A DNA stretch of 64,000 bases, taken from NCBI GenBank assembly GCA_036874045.1, contig CM072341.1, positions 14,024,501 through 14,088,500 on the forward strand, written 5' to 3'. Positions 22,540-31,649 of this stretch are shown here, piece by piece. The DNA is from Cymodocea nodosa. Its lineage: Eukaryota; Streptophyta; Magnoliopsida; Alismatales; Cymodoceaceae. The position numbers were made by a program, and so were the translations under genes. The first letter of the stretch is position 1; the number at the start of each line of letters is the position of its first letter. The notes beneath the pieces are model-generated. The model searched no databases and had not been told where the DNA came from. It worked only from the letters and a program-made list of their open reading frames with translations.

Positions 22540-24762
22540 ATGATGAAGATGACGCTTGAATTCTGGGAAGATGTTGTTGATACATCAGAATTTCTGAATG
22601 AATCAGAAGAGTGGCACATGCGGCAGAAGATCAGAAATACGACAAGAGGGAAAGAGCTACAGAAGGTAGAATCAGAACTTTTCAAGTTGAGAAGAGATTT
22701 AGTAGATATGGATATACGAATACCTCAAATGATGGAAACACGAATTAGAGTGGCAATTGAAATTGCAGTAAGTAAAGAAAGACAAATAAGGCCAAGTAAC
22801 GAAGTTGCCCTAGAATTAATCCAACGTAAGCCCCGACTCTGGTTCAAGAGACGAATCTGTAGACAAGCTAAACGGGTGATCTGGGAGCAAGAAAGGAAAG
22901 CAAATGAAGAGACAACTGAAGAACGGGAGGAACCAACTACTAAAAGACCTGTTCCTGAGGAGCAGCAGTCTAGACCTTCAGTTCCACCATTTAAGCCATT
23001 GGCACGAGCAGAAATGATGGGGCCTTCGATTGAAGAAGAAATAAGAGAATTTGCAGAAGTGGTTCAAGTTGGAAAAAACCAAGGAGAATCAGAAGACTTG
23101 GCAGTGGCTAAAGCACACCTGGTGTTTGATGCACTGTACAAAAAGAGGGCTGCAGAAAAGTTGAAAGCCCAATATAAAATCAAAGTGGAACAGCATCACG
23201 CAGCTACTGCCAGAACTGTTGCCAAACCTACTGCAAAAGGAGATGAAGCTGGTCCTTCGAGATCAACAATTAAAGTTAAACAAGAAGAGCCGGTACCTAT
23301 GGCTCGAACGCCTGCAGAACCTATTTTTATAGATTTAATTTCAGAAGATGAAGAGGAAGAACAAGCATAACTAATCAGAAAAAAGAAAGGAAAAGAAAAA
23401 GTGTATGAATATGAGGAAATTAAATCTGAAGTACTAATTTTTACAGGGCCTGTGGAGCAGATTTTTATCAACCTGCTATCCGAATCTGAGGAGGAGCAGG
23501 AGGAGCAAAGAAAAGAAAAAAATCAAGCTGAAATTAGTTTGCAACCTATACAAGAAGAAACAGAAATTAGGGTAGAAACTGAATTGCCCGTGACTCCATC
23601 CCAATCTGTTACAGAATCAGAAAGAACAGTAATAGAATAGATTGGTAGTTAGGAGGAAGAAGAAAGAGTAGAAAATGAAGAGGCTGAAAGAAGCCATTTG
23701 GACAAAAATAATTTCATAGATTCCATTGAAGAGCAAGAAACTCTTCAGCAAATTATGGAAAGAATTCAAGACAGAGTGGAGAGTTCTGCTGGCTCACCAC
23801 CACAAACAGAAGCAAAAGCAAAAATTCAGGAATTTGAAGAGAATGTCCAAATGCAGCCTATGCTGGAGGAAGAGCAAGAGCGAACCCCTCTAGAGCAACA
23901 AAGTCACCTTCCTGACCCGACTGAAACAACAATTTTGAATGAAGTACATTTTTGTAGTCAGGAAGCTTATATCAAATACCAAGAAATAAAGGGTTACGAT
24001 ATTATTTACAGTAGACCAGTAAATTGGGATGGAATGCAAGAAATCAAAGATCTATTTGAATTCCAAAGTCTACTGCAATTTATATCTCAAGATAGAGGGC
24101 ATGCAGTATATGAAAATTTAGTGCCCTGTTTCTATGCAAATTTAAGAGAAGGAGAAGGAGAATTAATTTCAAACGTGGAGGAAGCTGATGTACAGATAAC
24201 ACCAGAGCTTCTCCACAACATATTTGGTTTAAGGAATGAAGGAACAAAAATTTTGGAGGATACAACTGCAGTTGAATGGACTGAGCAGCAAATTAAGGAT
24301 TGTTTAGCTATCAATCCTGGTGTGCCATTATTAAATAGATTGAAGCATTTAAATGGAAAAGCACACATGGTAGCTAACATTCTGATTAAGAATGTCTATC
24401 AACGATAGGGCCATGACATAGAATTAAGTCAATTTGTCAAATGGGCCACGTATGCAGTTGTAAATAAGATCAAAATAAATTGGTATGTGGTTTTTATCTC
24501 TAAGCTGAAAACAGTAAAGAAGAAATTATTTTATGAAGATTTGATTTCACTATTGATGGTGGATAGTATTGATTTCACTAAATGGACATCAAAAAGGATA
24601 AGATCTAAAACCATTTCAGTGAAAGAATACAGAAATTTTGTAGGTGCAAAACTAGCAGTACCTTCTAGAGGAATTACAAGAGCTGTAGAGAGGATTAATC
24701 AATTAGAACTTCAATTAGAAAAACTCCAGAAGGAAGTAGATGAACTTAGGCATAGAGATTAA
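22540..24762 (+). pseudogene. E2 accessory ORF X (plant-transposon-associated domain, SIM-like motifs)
   Basis: About 740 codons from ATG 22540. The N-terminal third is charged (WHMRQKIRNTTRGKEL, LWFKRRICRQAKR). The middle has two acidic motifs, EPIFIDLISEDEEEE (23317-23361) and EQIFINLLSESEEE (23455-23497), resembling SUMO-interacting motifs. The C-terminal domain (about 23940-24500) has VHFCSQEA, IKDLFEFQSLLQFI, CFYANLR, ITPELLHNIFGLRNEG, LNGKAHMVANIL and YQR*GHDIEL. It aligns with ORF X in copia C0, B and A. A leucine-rich coiled coil (LELQLEKLQKEVDELR) ends it. Stops at 23368, 23638, 23650 and 24406 break it. Function unknown. Confidence 0.75.
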
Positions 24763-25195
24763 ATTGTATTGTTCGTCTACTTGTGTAAAATTATATGAAA
24801 TTGTATGATGTACTTGTATTGTAATTGATTCATATTAATGAATGTAAATTTTTCAGATGCAATTTTCATACGTGTTTTGAATGTGAAATGAATGGAAATT
24901 ATTGAATATTATGTTATTGTGAAACTTTATGAATGAATATGTAACAGATTTACAATTTGCTGAATGACAGGATAACTGCTTAAAAATTTCTACATGTTAT
25001 AAGGTAAAATGTAAATTCTACATAACATAAAATGACCTGCAATTTAAATCTTTATATAATGTTCAGATTTAAATGTATTTTAATCAAAATGAGGAATTAA
25101 TGACATAGATTTAACTTTATTACAGTTAGCAAAATGACAAAGAAAAAAAGAAAAAAAAAGAACAGAATAGAAAACTTACGAGAGTGAAACTTAGA
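24763..25195 (+). other. E2 noncoding spacer after ORF X
   Basis: Very AT-rich with many ATG/TGAAT-type repeats and no coding domain. It could hold the ORF X polyadenylation region. Nothing else seen. Confidence 0.5.
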
Positions 25196-25721
25196 AGTTG
25201 CCAAGTGTTAACTCAACGAACTTAGTCTGTTGAGTTAACCGTAACTCCACGAGGTCAGTAATATAATATAAGGTTACTCCGTTGAGTTATCTGTAACTCA
25301 ACGAAGTTAGTCCGTGGAGTTAGCAACAGTAGCCGACTGTGTTCTGTTGAGTAATCTGTAACTCAATGAGGTTAGTTTATGGATTAAGCAGAACGGTTAT
25401 TCTTTTAATCACAAACGAAACTTCGTCGGTTTAGCAATTACCAAAATTTGAAATTAGTAGTGGTACACGTATCCATTAAAACAGGAACCACGATGCACGT
25501 TGCAAGAACGTGTCTTGCAACGAGATTTATTCACTTTATGGATGCGCAGTATATATATGAAATAGAATGTTATTTACGAGTTACCAGCACTTTTAAGAGA
25601 AAGGAGAAAGCATTGGAGGAACTGGAAGGAGAAGCAGCTGATTCAACCTTCATCCGACAATAAATATTTATAGAATGGAAAGCTTCAGACTAGTATGTAA
25701 TTAATCTTCTGTTATTTATTT
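25196..25721 (+). promoter_or_regulatory. Leader of the E2 downstream gag: three inverted repeats
   Basis: TTAACTCAACG...TGTTGAGTTAA (25208-25238), CCGTTGAGTTA-TCTG-TAACTCAACG (25279-25303) and a decayed third copy (about 25345-25373). TATATATATG at 25549-25558 is TATA-like, about 170 nt before the gag ATG. A short open frame at 25448-25663 has no recognised match. Confidence 0.5.
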
Positions 25722-27065
25722 ATGAGCACATGGACTCGTTCTCTAAGCACTAAACGATTAGTAAGAACACCTATCCAGGAATTTTCATTGCAAAGGGGTA
25801 CTGAAAAATTTTCTGAACTGAACTTTAACGAAATTCTTTGGGGTGTAGCTAACCTTTCTTTAAAAGAGAACGTAGAGATGGCTGCTCTAGTAGAAAAACC
25901 ATTAGGAGAGATTCTGTATCTTGAATTAATTGATGAACCTTCATGTATTCGATTGCCAAACTTTGAGGGAGATAGGTTTGAACTAAAATCTAATTATATT
26001 AGTCAATTGCCACATTTTCATGGATTAGAAAGAGAGGATGCCTATTATTTCCTTAGAGAATTTAACAAAGTTTGTCAAATGATGAGAATGCCGAACATGA
26101 GTATAGATGCTATTAAACTTAGATATATCCCTTTTGCTTTAAAAGATAAAGCTAAGAGATGGTTATATACTCTATCGCCTGATTCAATTTCTACATGGAC
26201 TGAATTTTACTCTATTTTTTTGGAAAAATACTATCCAACACATCAAACGATTAAAAAGAAGAAAGAAATATTAATGTGTAGCCAAAAATAGGGTGAATCA
26301 TTCTGGAAATATTTTGAAAGATTTAAAGATTTACTGACTCAATGTCCACATCATGCAATGAGTAAAGCACAATTAATAGGAATAATTTATGAAGGCATAG
26401 ATGTTTCAACGAAATCTTTATTAGAATCTACTTGTCAAAATGGATTTTTAAAATTATGTAGTGAAGAAGCATGGGCATATTTAGAAAATTTTGCAAAAAG
26501 AACTGCATAGTGGGAAAATTCGGCTGAAGCTATTGCAGATAAAAGATTATTGCCAAAAGGAATGCATGAAATAGATTCCAATACTATGCTTGAGGTGAAA
26601 TTAAATGAATTAACAAAGAAAATAGAAGAGTTATCATTAAATCAAAAGCTAGCAGAAAAGAATATAAACATAAATGACTTAGATATTATTTATGCTAGAA
26701 ACCAGAGAGATAACTTGGGAAATTATTATAATCCTAATTGGAGAAATCACCCGAATTTATCTTGGAGAAACAACAATTTCCAGGGAGGAGAAAATATAAA
26801 TGAGAAGAACATAAGTTATGAAGTATTAATTGAACAAGGAGCTAGAATAGAGAAATTAGAAAAGATAATCCAACAAGTAAATAATCATCTAGAATTTATA
26901 TTTGGAAATGCTGTAAATCAAAATTAGAATAGAAATATACCACTTAGATAGAAGGAACCAATGGAAGTTAGACCTACTGGAGGATTGCCAATACAAGCTA
27001 TACCTAATCCTGTCAATAGAACGGTTAATGAAATTGATACCTCTTCTGGGAGGGCAGCTGAATGA
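25722..27065 (+). pseudogene. E2 capsid-type gag located downstream of pol
   Basis: Athila-type retrotransposon gag: FELKSNYISQLPHFHGLE, YYFLREFNKVCQMM, LRYIPFALKDKAKRWLYTL, WTEFYSIFLEKYYP, then GESFWKYFERFKDLLTQCPHH, LIGIIYEGID, EEAWAYLENFAKR and YYNPNWRNHPNLSWRNN. It ends in a coiled-coil-like IEKLEKIIQQV segment. There is no zinc knuckle; that lies in the 5' ORF at 17223. TAG stops at 26289, 26508, 26925 and 26949 break the frame, some where family members have Gln. In ordinary elements this domain precedes protease. No LTR or element boundary was seen between integrase and this ORF, and the F-box gene follows it. Confidence 0.85.
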
Positions 27066-27127
27066 AGCAGCATATCTGAAGCAACTATCTATATGTATAT
27101 ATGTTTTTATTTTTATTTTAAGTTAAT

Positions 27128-27260
27128 AGTATCGTAGAGTTAATTTTTAACTCAACGAACTTAGTCCGTTGAGTTATGCCTTGACTCCACGAGGGTGTGC
27201 AGTAGTTATGTTAATTTTTGTCTCTACTAAATTTTTGTTTTTATTTTACAGAATCGATAA
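27128..27260 (+). promoter_or_regulatory. Leader of the E2 F-box gene: hairpin and 3' splice-site-like sequence
   Basis: TAACTCAACG (27148-27157) and CGTTGAGTTA (27167-27176) form an inverted repeat. A T-rich tract ends in TTTTACAG at 27244-27251, ten bases before the ATG, which looks like a plant splice acceptor. This would allow expression from a spliced subgenomic RNA; inference only. Confidence 0.45.
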
Positions 27261-28193
27261 ATGGAATTAATGCAATTACCGTTGGATGCACAAAGGAAAA
27301 TACTAAGTAACTTGTCAGCTAAAGATCTGTGTAGGATGTGTTGTGTATCAAAGGAAATTAAAGACTGTATTGAAGAAGAATATTTTCAGGGACTACAAGC
27401 TGCAAAAATGACTAAGATTAGAGATGGATTCATATGGAGGTCATTTAATCGTAGTTCAAATACCCATGAATATCTAGCTATGGAAGAAACTACTAGAATT
27501 CCAACTAATGCATTAGAAGGAATGAGTCATATTATTGGGATAGATGAAGGATTAATCATATACAAGACGAGACCAAGGTATGCAAGTTTATCATTACTTG
27601 AGATTTTGATAAGAAATCCTATAACAGGAGAAGAATGTAATATAGGAAGACCTACTATATTTGAAGCACCAATTGAAAATTGTGGGTCAGCTTTAATATT
27701 TTCTGATAAAAATTCTGCAATTCCTGAAAAATTATATTATTGGAGACCTACAGGAAATTGGGGTGAAGATTTACGCTTAAGTGTGTATAATTTTCTGAAC
27801 AGATCTTGGAATGAAAACATTATAATATATCTAGGACAGAAATCATTAATTAACCAAACACATGTCATACTTGATGGTTATATTTATTTAGTCATGAAGA
27901 TATCAATAGCATATAGATCTGATTTATACATAGTGAGCATAGACAGTTATGATGATTATACAGAAATTTTACCTATACCGAGTGAAATAGCTAAACCACC
28001 ATCTGAAAAATTTAATAAAATTCAAATAGGAATGTGGTATAATGAAGAAGATGATCTTACTTTATGTCTGATAAGATGGTGGGATGAACTGATGAAATTT
28101 CAAATATGGATTATGGAAGACATGAATGAATGGAAGTGGGAAGAAGAATATATTGAAATAGATGTAGAAATAGAAACTACTACATTACCCTAG
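27261..28193 (+). CDS. F-box protein (FBA-like) carried by retrotransposon E2
   Basis: Intact 310-residue frame. The N-terminal F-box at about residues 5-45 (LPLDAQRKILSNL, AKDLCRMCCVSKEIKD) matches the family's LP...IL..L..KDL.R...VSK pattern. The F-box would bind SKP1 in an SCF ubiquitin ligase. The rest resembles plant F-box-associated domains: an IRNPITGEE segment, LYYWRPTG, and LTLCLIRWWDELMKFQIWIMED (compare the usual L.L..W...EIW.M). A Glu-rich tail ends the protein. It has no premature stop although gag, RT and ORF X nearby do. E1 carries the same C-terminus at the same distance from its LTR, so the gene is part of the family rather than a host neighbour. The target is unknown. It may be captured from a host F-box gene. 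Confidence 0.8.
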   Translation: MELMQLPLDAQRKILSNLSAKDLCRMCCVSKEIKDCIEEEYFQGLQAAKMTKIRDGFIWRSFNRSSNTHEYLAMEETTRIPTNALEGMSHIIGIDEGLIIYKTRPRYASLSLLEILIRNPITGEECNIGRPTIFEAPIENCGSALIFSDKNSAIPEKLYYWRPTGNWGEDLRLSVYNFLNRSWNENIIIYLGQKSLINQTHVILDGYIYLVMKISIAYRSDLYIVSIDSYDDYTEILPIPSEIAKPPSEKFNKIQIGMWYNEEDDLTLCLIRWWDELMKFQIWIMEDMNEWKWEEEYIEIDVEIETTTLP

Positions 28194-28999
28194 AACCAAA
28201 AAGGATCCCTTTCTACATTACATATCATTAATGGTAATACACTCATATTTGGAATTTATAATATATTTCATGTTTACAAATTAAAAAGGACCAAGAACTG
28301 CATTAAAACAGAATTAATAGCAAGAAGAACTATGCCTAAAAAGTTTGCTTGGATTGATACATTTATTCCATTTGTTTCTACTTTTCAATCATGTTCTTAA
28401 GCTGTGATTTTGTGTGTTTAATGTTGTCTATTCTGCATTTATTTTTATTTTTTTTTTAAAAAAAGAATTTCGAAGTTTTTCATGTTCATTTTATAAAAAA
28501 AACAAAAAAAACAAACAAAACAAAATATCAATCCAGTTTGTTGGTATCTGTTCTAGGAAATCAACTGGCTTGCTTGTGAGCCACCAAAGGCATAGAAGCC
28601 TGGGTTCCACACAAGACACTGATTTATTAATACCTATTAAATGTTATTTTGTTTAATATACTATGTTTATCTGGGAATGAAAAGTTTTTCAGAATCAAAA
28701 ATCGGAATATGTAGAAAGAGATACAAATGGAACAAGGTATGTAACCAATTACTTATCTTGAATTTTAAATCAAACAAAACTTTATTCATGCCTGCTACAA
28801 TTACTGTACTTATTGTCAAATCTTTTACATTGAGGACAATGCAAAATGTAGGTATGGGGGGGAGGTAATTAAAGTAACAGCCATGCAAGTTTGTTAATTA
28901 AAGGAATTAAAATGGTACTACAAAGTTTTGAGGAAATTGAAAAATTTTATGAACTTGCTGTAACTATCCGATAATTGAGAATGTAAAATTTTTATAAAC
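28194..28999 (+). other. E2 3' noncoding region with Athila-type purine motif
   Basis: ACATTGAGGACAATG at about 28828-28842 followed by TAGGTATGGGGGGG at 28850-28864 is a common 3' signature of Athila-type elements. The short open frames here are not supported as genes. A-rich and T-rich runs occupy 28436-28525. Confidence 0.6.
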
Positions 29000-29690
29000 T
29001 ACTTGAATGTTATATTTAGAAGGCTATAGAAGATGCTATAGAATTTATTATTTATGTAAATCTAGATATAGTATCTTATGATTTTTCTGAATTTGATGAG
29101 TTTAACAGTTTCATGATTTTAAAATGAAATCAGAATATTTAATGCTTAATCAGAAAATTATCTGAAGTCCTGAAGGAGCTGAGATTTGAATTCTAGATTA
29201 AATGAAACACATATGATGAAAGAAACATTTACTTTGACTGATTGAACTTGTAGAATGATTTTTGTGTAGATCTTATTAAACTACAGATAAAGTATGAACT
29301 TATTGTTATGGATTCATATCTTTAGTAAATGATAGAAGCAGGATTATATGAGATTGGTGTTTTACTGCATCTGTATTAATGAAATACATGCATATACAGT
29401 ATGTGATTAATGCTTTGTTTTGTGTGTGCATTTATTTTTAGAAAAAGAAGAAGAAGAAAAAAAAAAAAACCTTGAGAGTTTATTGACTTGTTTGATCACG
29501 AGCCTTTTGTACTTGAGCAGATAGGTATGTAAGAATTGTTGACCTGAAAAAGGACTCTAAAAATCTGGCAACCTAAGATCTTGATCAGATCTGGGATTGC
29601 TGATTGAAAGCTCGTTACATGGGTACATTAGAAAGCTCTTGCATGATTCAAGCTTGTCAAATTAACTTTTAAAGTACACAAAAAAAGAAA
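29000..29690 (+). repeat. Noncoding block shared with copia elements (E2 copy)
   Basis: Element-strand order here includes ACGAGCCTTTTGTACTTGAG, ATCTGGCAACCTAAGATC, AAAGCTCTTGCATGATTCAA. It is the reverse complement of the block in C0, B and E1, as expected because E2 lies on the other strand. It is followed by about 500 bp of element-specific DNA before the polypurine tract. Confidence 0.8.
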
Positions 29691-30197
29691 AAGAAAACAT
29701 ATACTTTTCTGAAAAGATACAAGTGTTTTGTGAAATACAGATATCTTATGAATCGAGTATATTTTCTGTTATCTAGAATTGCTAAAATATGAATCTGGAA
29801 TTGACTTTTGAAGGTGTTTAATGGAAATACAATTCTTTATTCTACTTGTCTTAATCAGATTGAATTGGATTGTACTTTGATTCGTATGTTGTTGAAATTT
29901 CTTCTAGAAAACTTATTGAAAAATTCAGGATTACAGATGATGAAAAGAAGAACAAACGATAATATAATTAACTCCTATATGAAGATGATATACTTTGTAT
30001 GTAATTTACATATATTCTAAATATCTTTGCAGGATGATTACTGAAACATACAGAATATATGTTTATGCTGAACAGAAAAAAAAAAAAAAAAAAAAAGGGG
30101 GAGAATTAATTCTAGCACTTTTTGGAGAATTAATTCTAGCACTTTTTGAAAGACCAATTAATTAAATCTTAGTTTACTAAGGGACTAGCAAAATTTA

Positions 30198-30462
30198 GGT
30201 ATGGGGGAAGTGTTTAGAATGAAAAAGTGCATATTATTAACGGTTAAATGATGGTTAATTGCATAATATTTAGCTTATCATATGAGAATTAAGCTATTAT
30301 GTTATAATTGCACTGTTATATGCTTTAATTGAAGAATCTGCTTAATTTTAGGGAATTAATGTTAATTTAGTACATTTATGAACTATCGGTAAATTACAGG
30401 TTGTGAAATTCTTAAGTATTCGAAAATGCATCTGAGCATCGGATAGTTATACCTGAGCATCG
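30198..30462 (+). repeat. E2 polypurine tract and truncated 3' LTR
   Basis: GGTATGGGGGAAG is followed by TGTTTAGAATG at 30211. The LTR matches the 5' LTR for about 245 bases and then breaks at 30455-30466, where a short piece (CTGAGCATCGGATAG) is duplicated. The next bases belong to a copia element. The duplicated filler suggests end-joining. Confidence 0.8.
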
Positions 30463-30465
30463 GAT

Positions 30466-31118
30466 AGTCTTAGCACTATTTGTCTCTCCAAAGATAATGT
30501 CTTTCATGATAGAACTAAACATATTGATGTTAAATATCACTTCCTTAGGAATGAAGACAAGGTAAAGATTATGAAAGTCAACACAAAAGACAACCCAGTT
30601 GACATGTTTACAAAGGGCATTGTTGAGAGCAAGTTCAAGCATTGCTTGGACTTACTCAATGTCTATTGGTGCTGCTGACCAACGCTAGGTCTTGGTGATC
30701 TATCACTTGATCGTGGTGAAGATTGATGAAAGACAAGGTGGAGATTTGTGATGCTTGTGTCTTCCATCATGTATATGAATTTGTCATTGTATATGGTTGT
30801 ATTTCTTTGATAATTTGTAAAGGGGCAAACTTGTCATTTGTACCCATCGTTGCTCCTAACTTGTATAAAGAGGAATGATGGCCGACCAAGAGGAGATGCC
30901 AAATCCCTAGCTTTCTCGTCTTCCTCCTCATTTTGTACCAGCAACCATATAGCAAGCAAAGAACAATAGATTGATCACCCGTGGACGTACCCGTGCTAGG
31001 GAACCATGTATATTTGTTGTTGTTCTTCTGATTCTCCACTCGTTCATCTCCCTTCCTCGTGAATCTCTTCTCCATGCACCCTTGGATGTTCACTTTTGTG
31101 TGACCTCATGGCATAACA
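30466..31118 (+). mobile_element. 3' tail of a short-LTR copia element (RNase H end, PPT, LTR)
   Basis: 30472-30678 encodes the end of a copia RNase H: STICLSKDNVFHDRTKHID, NPVDMFTKG, stop TGA. The polypurine tract AAGGTGGAGATT lies at 30735-30746. A 372-bp LTR (30747-31118, TGTGATG...CATAACA) has TATAAA at 30864-30869. LTR length and tail differ from A and B, fitting a Tork-type lineage. It lies in A's 5' LTR, and its own 5' part is missing. Confidence 0.8.
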
Positions 31119-31515
31119 TTCTCCAACATTAGAAGAAGTTCGAAATTCCAAGCAATTTCAGAAAAGGAGCTACAAATGTAAGAAGTCTAGAAATTCGACA
31201 ATTAGAGAAGAAGAGATACAGAAGCTGAGCAAAAAGAAGGAAAGAAGCTGTGTGCATAAAGATCAGGTTTTATACAATTCGAAATTAGTTTTGAATAAGA
31301 ACTTCATTTTTCTATTTGAATTGTATATCGTACATTACTGTATCAAAACCATCAAGAAGAGAATTGAGCTGAAAAGATATTGTAAATTTTGTCTTTAAAG
31401 TTTATAAAGAATAGAATTTTATTTACGACTGTTTTGTGCTCTTGTTTTATCCACTAGTAATTTAATTACTAAAGACACAATTCACCCCTCCTCTTGTGAT
31501 ACAACGATTCTACAA
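31118..31515 (+). repeat. 5' LTR remnant of A
   Basis: Corresponds to the last 397 bases of the 3' LTR (60411-60807); over the first 105 bases I count about nine differences by eye. It ends CGATTCTACA and is directly followed by the primer site. Its 5' part was replaced by the short-LTR copia tail. Confidence 0.8.
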
Positions 31516-31529
31516 TTGGTATTAGAGCT
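31516..31529 (+). other. Primer-binding site of A
   Basis: ATTGGTATTAGAGC, one change from the common copia initiator-tRNA-Met site TTGGTATCAGAGC. Confidence 0.8.
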
Positions 31530-31649
31530 TTTATTATTGTTAGATTGCCTACACTCTGCTACATCTAGTATCAAAGCATCTGAAAAGCTTTCATTTCTCT
31601 AGTTAGAAATCGGTTTTTCCTATCATTTACTTAGGATCATCTGTTTAAA

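Larger units (their letters stand above)
15272..30462 (+). mobile_element. Gypsy (Athila-like) element E2 with rearranged gag and an F-box gene
   Basis: Order: 5' LTR (15272-17093), primer-binding site (17101-17118), zinc-knuckle ORF, protease, RT-RNase H, integrase, tandem hairpin array, ORF X, capsid-type gag, F-box gene, purine motif, shared noncoding block, polypurine tract (30198-30210), 3' LTR (30211-30462, truncated). It is inserted in E1's F-box gene; ACATG (15267-15271) is the left target-site copy. FMDD in RT and the integrase sequence fit Athila-type gypsy elements. Having the capsid gag after pol is unusual. pol and gag carry stops, so the copy is not autonomous. Confidence 0.85.

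Noticed and set aside
27261..28193. The F-box gene as an ordinary host gene trapped between elements
   Set aside because: E1 holds the same gene at the same distance from its LTR, and no element boundary separates it from E2's gag or 3' LTR.
28641..28868. Frames at 28641-28868 and 14273-14464 ending VGMGGR as small conserved proteins
   Set aside because: They are translations of the conserved noncoding purine motif of Athila-type 3' ends; opposite-strand frames are equally open.
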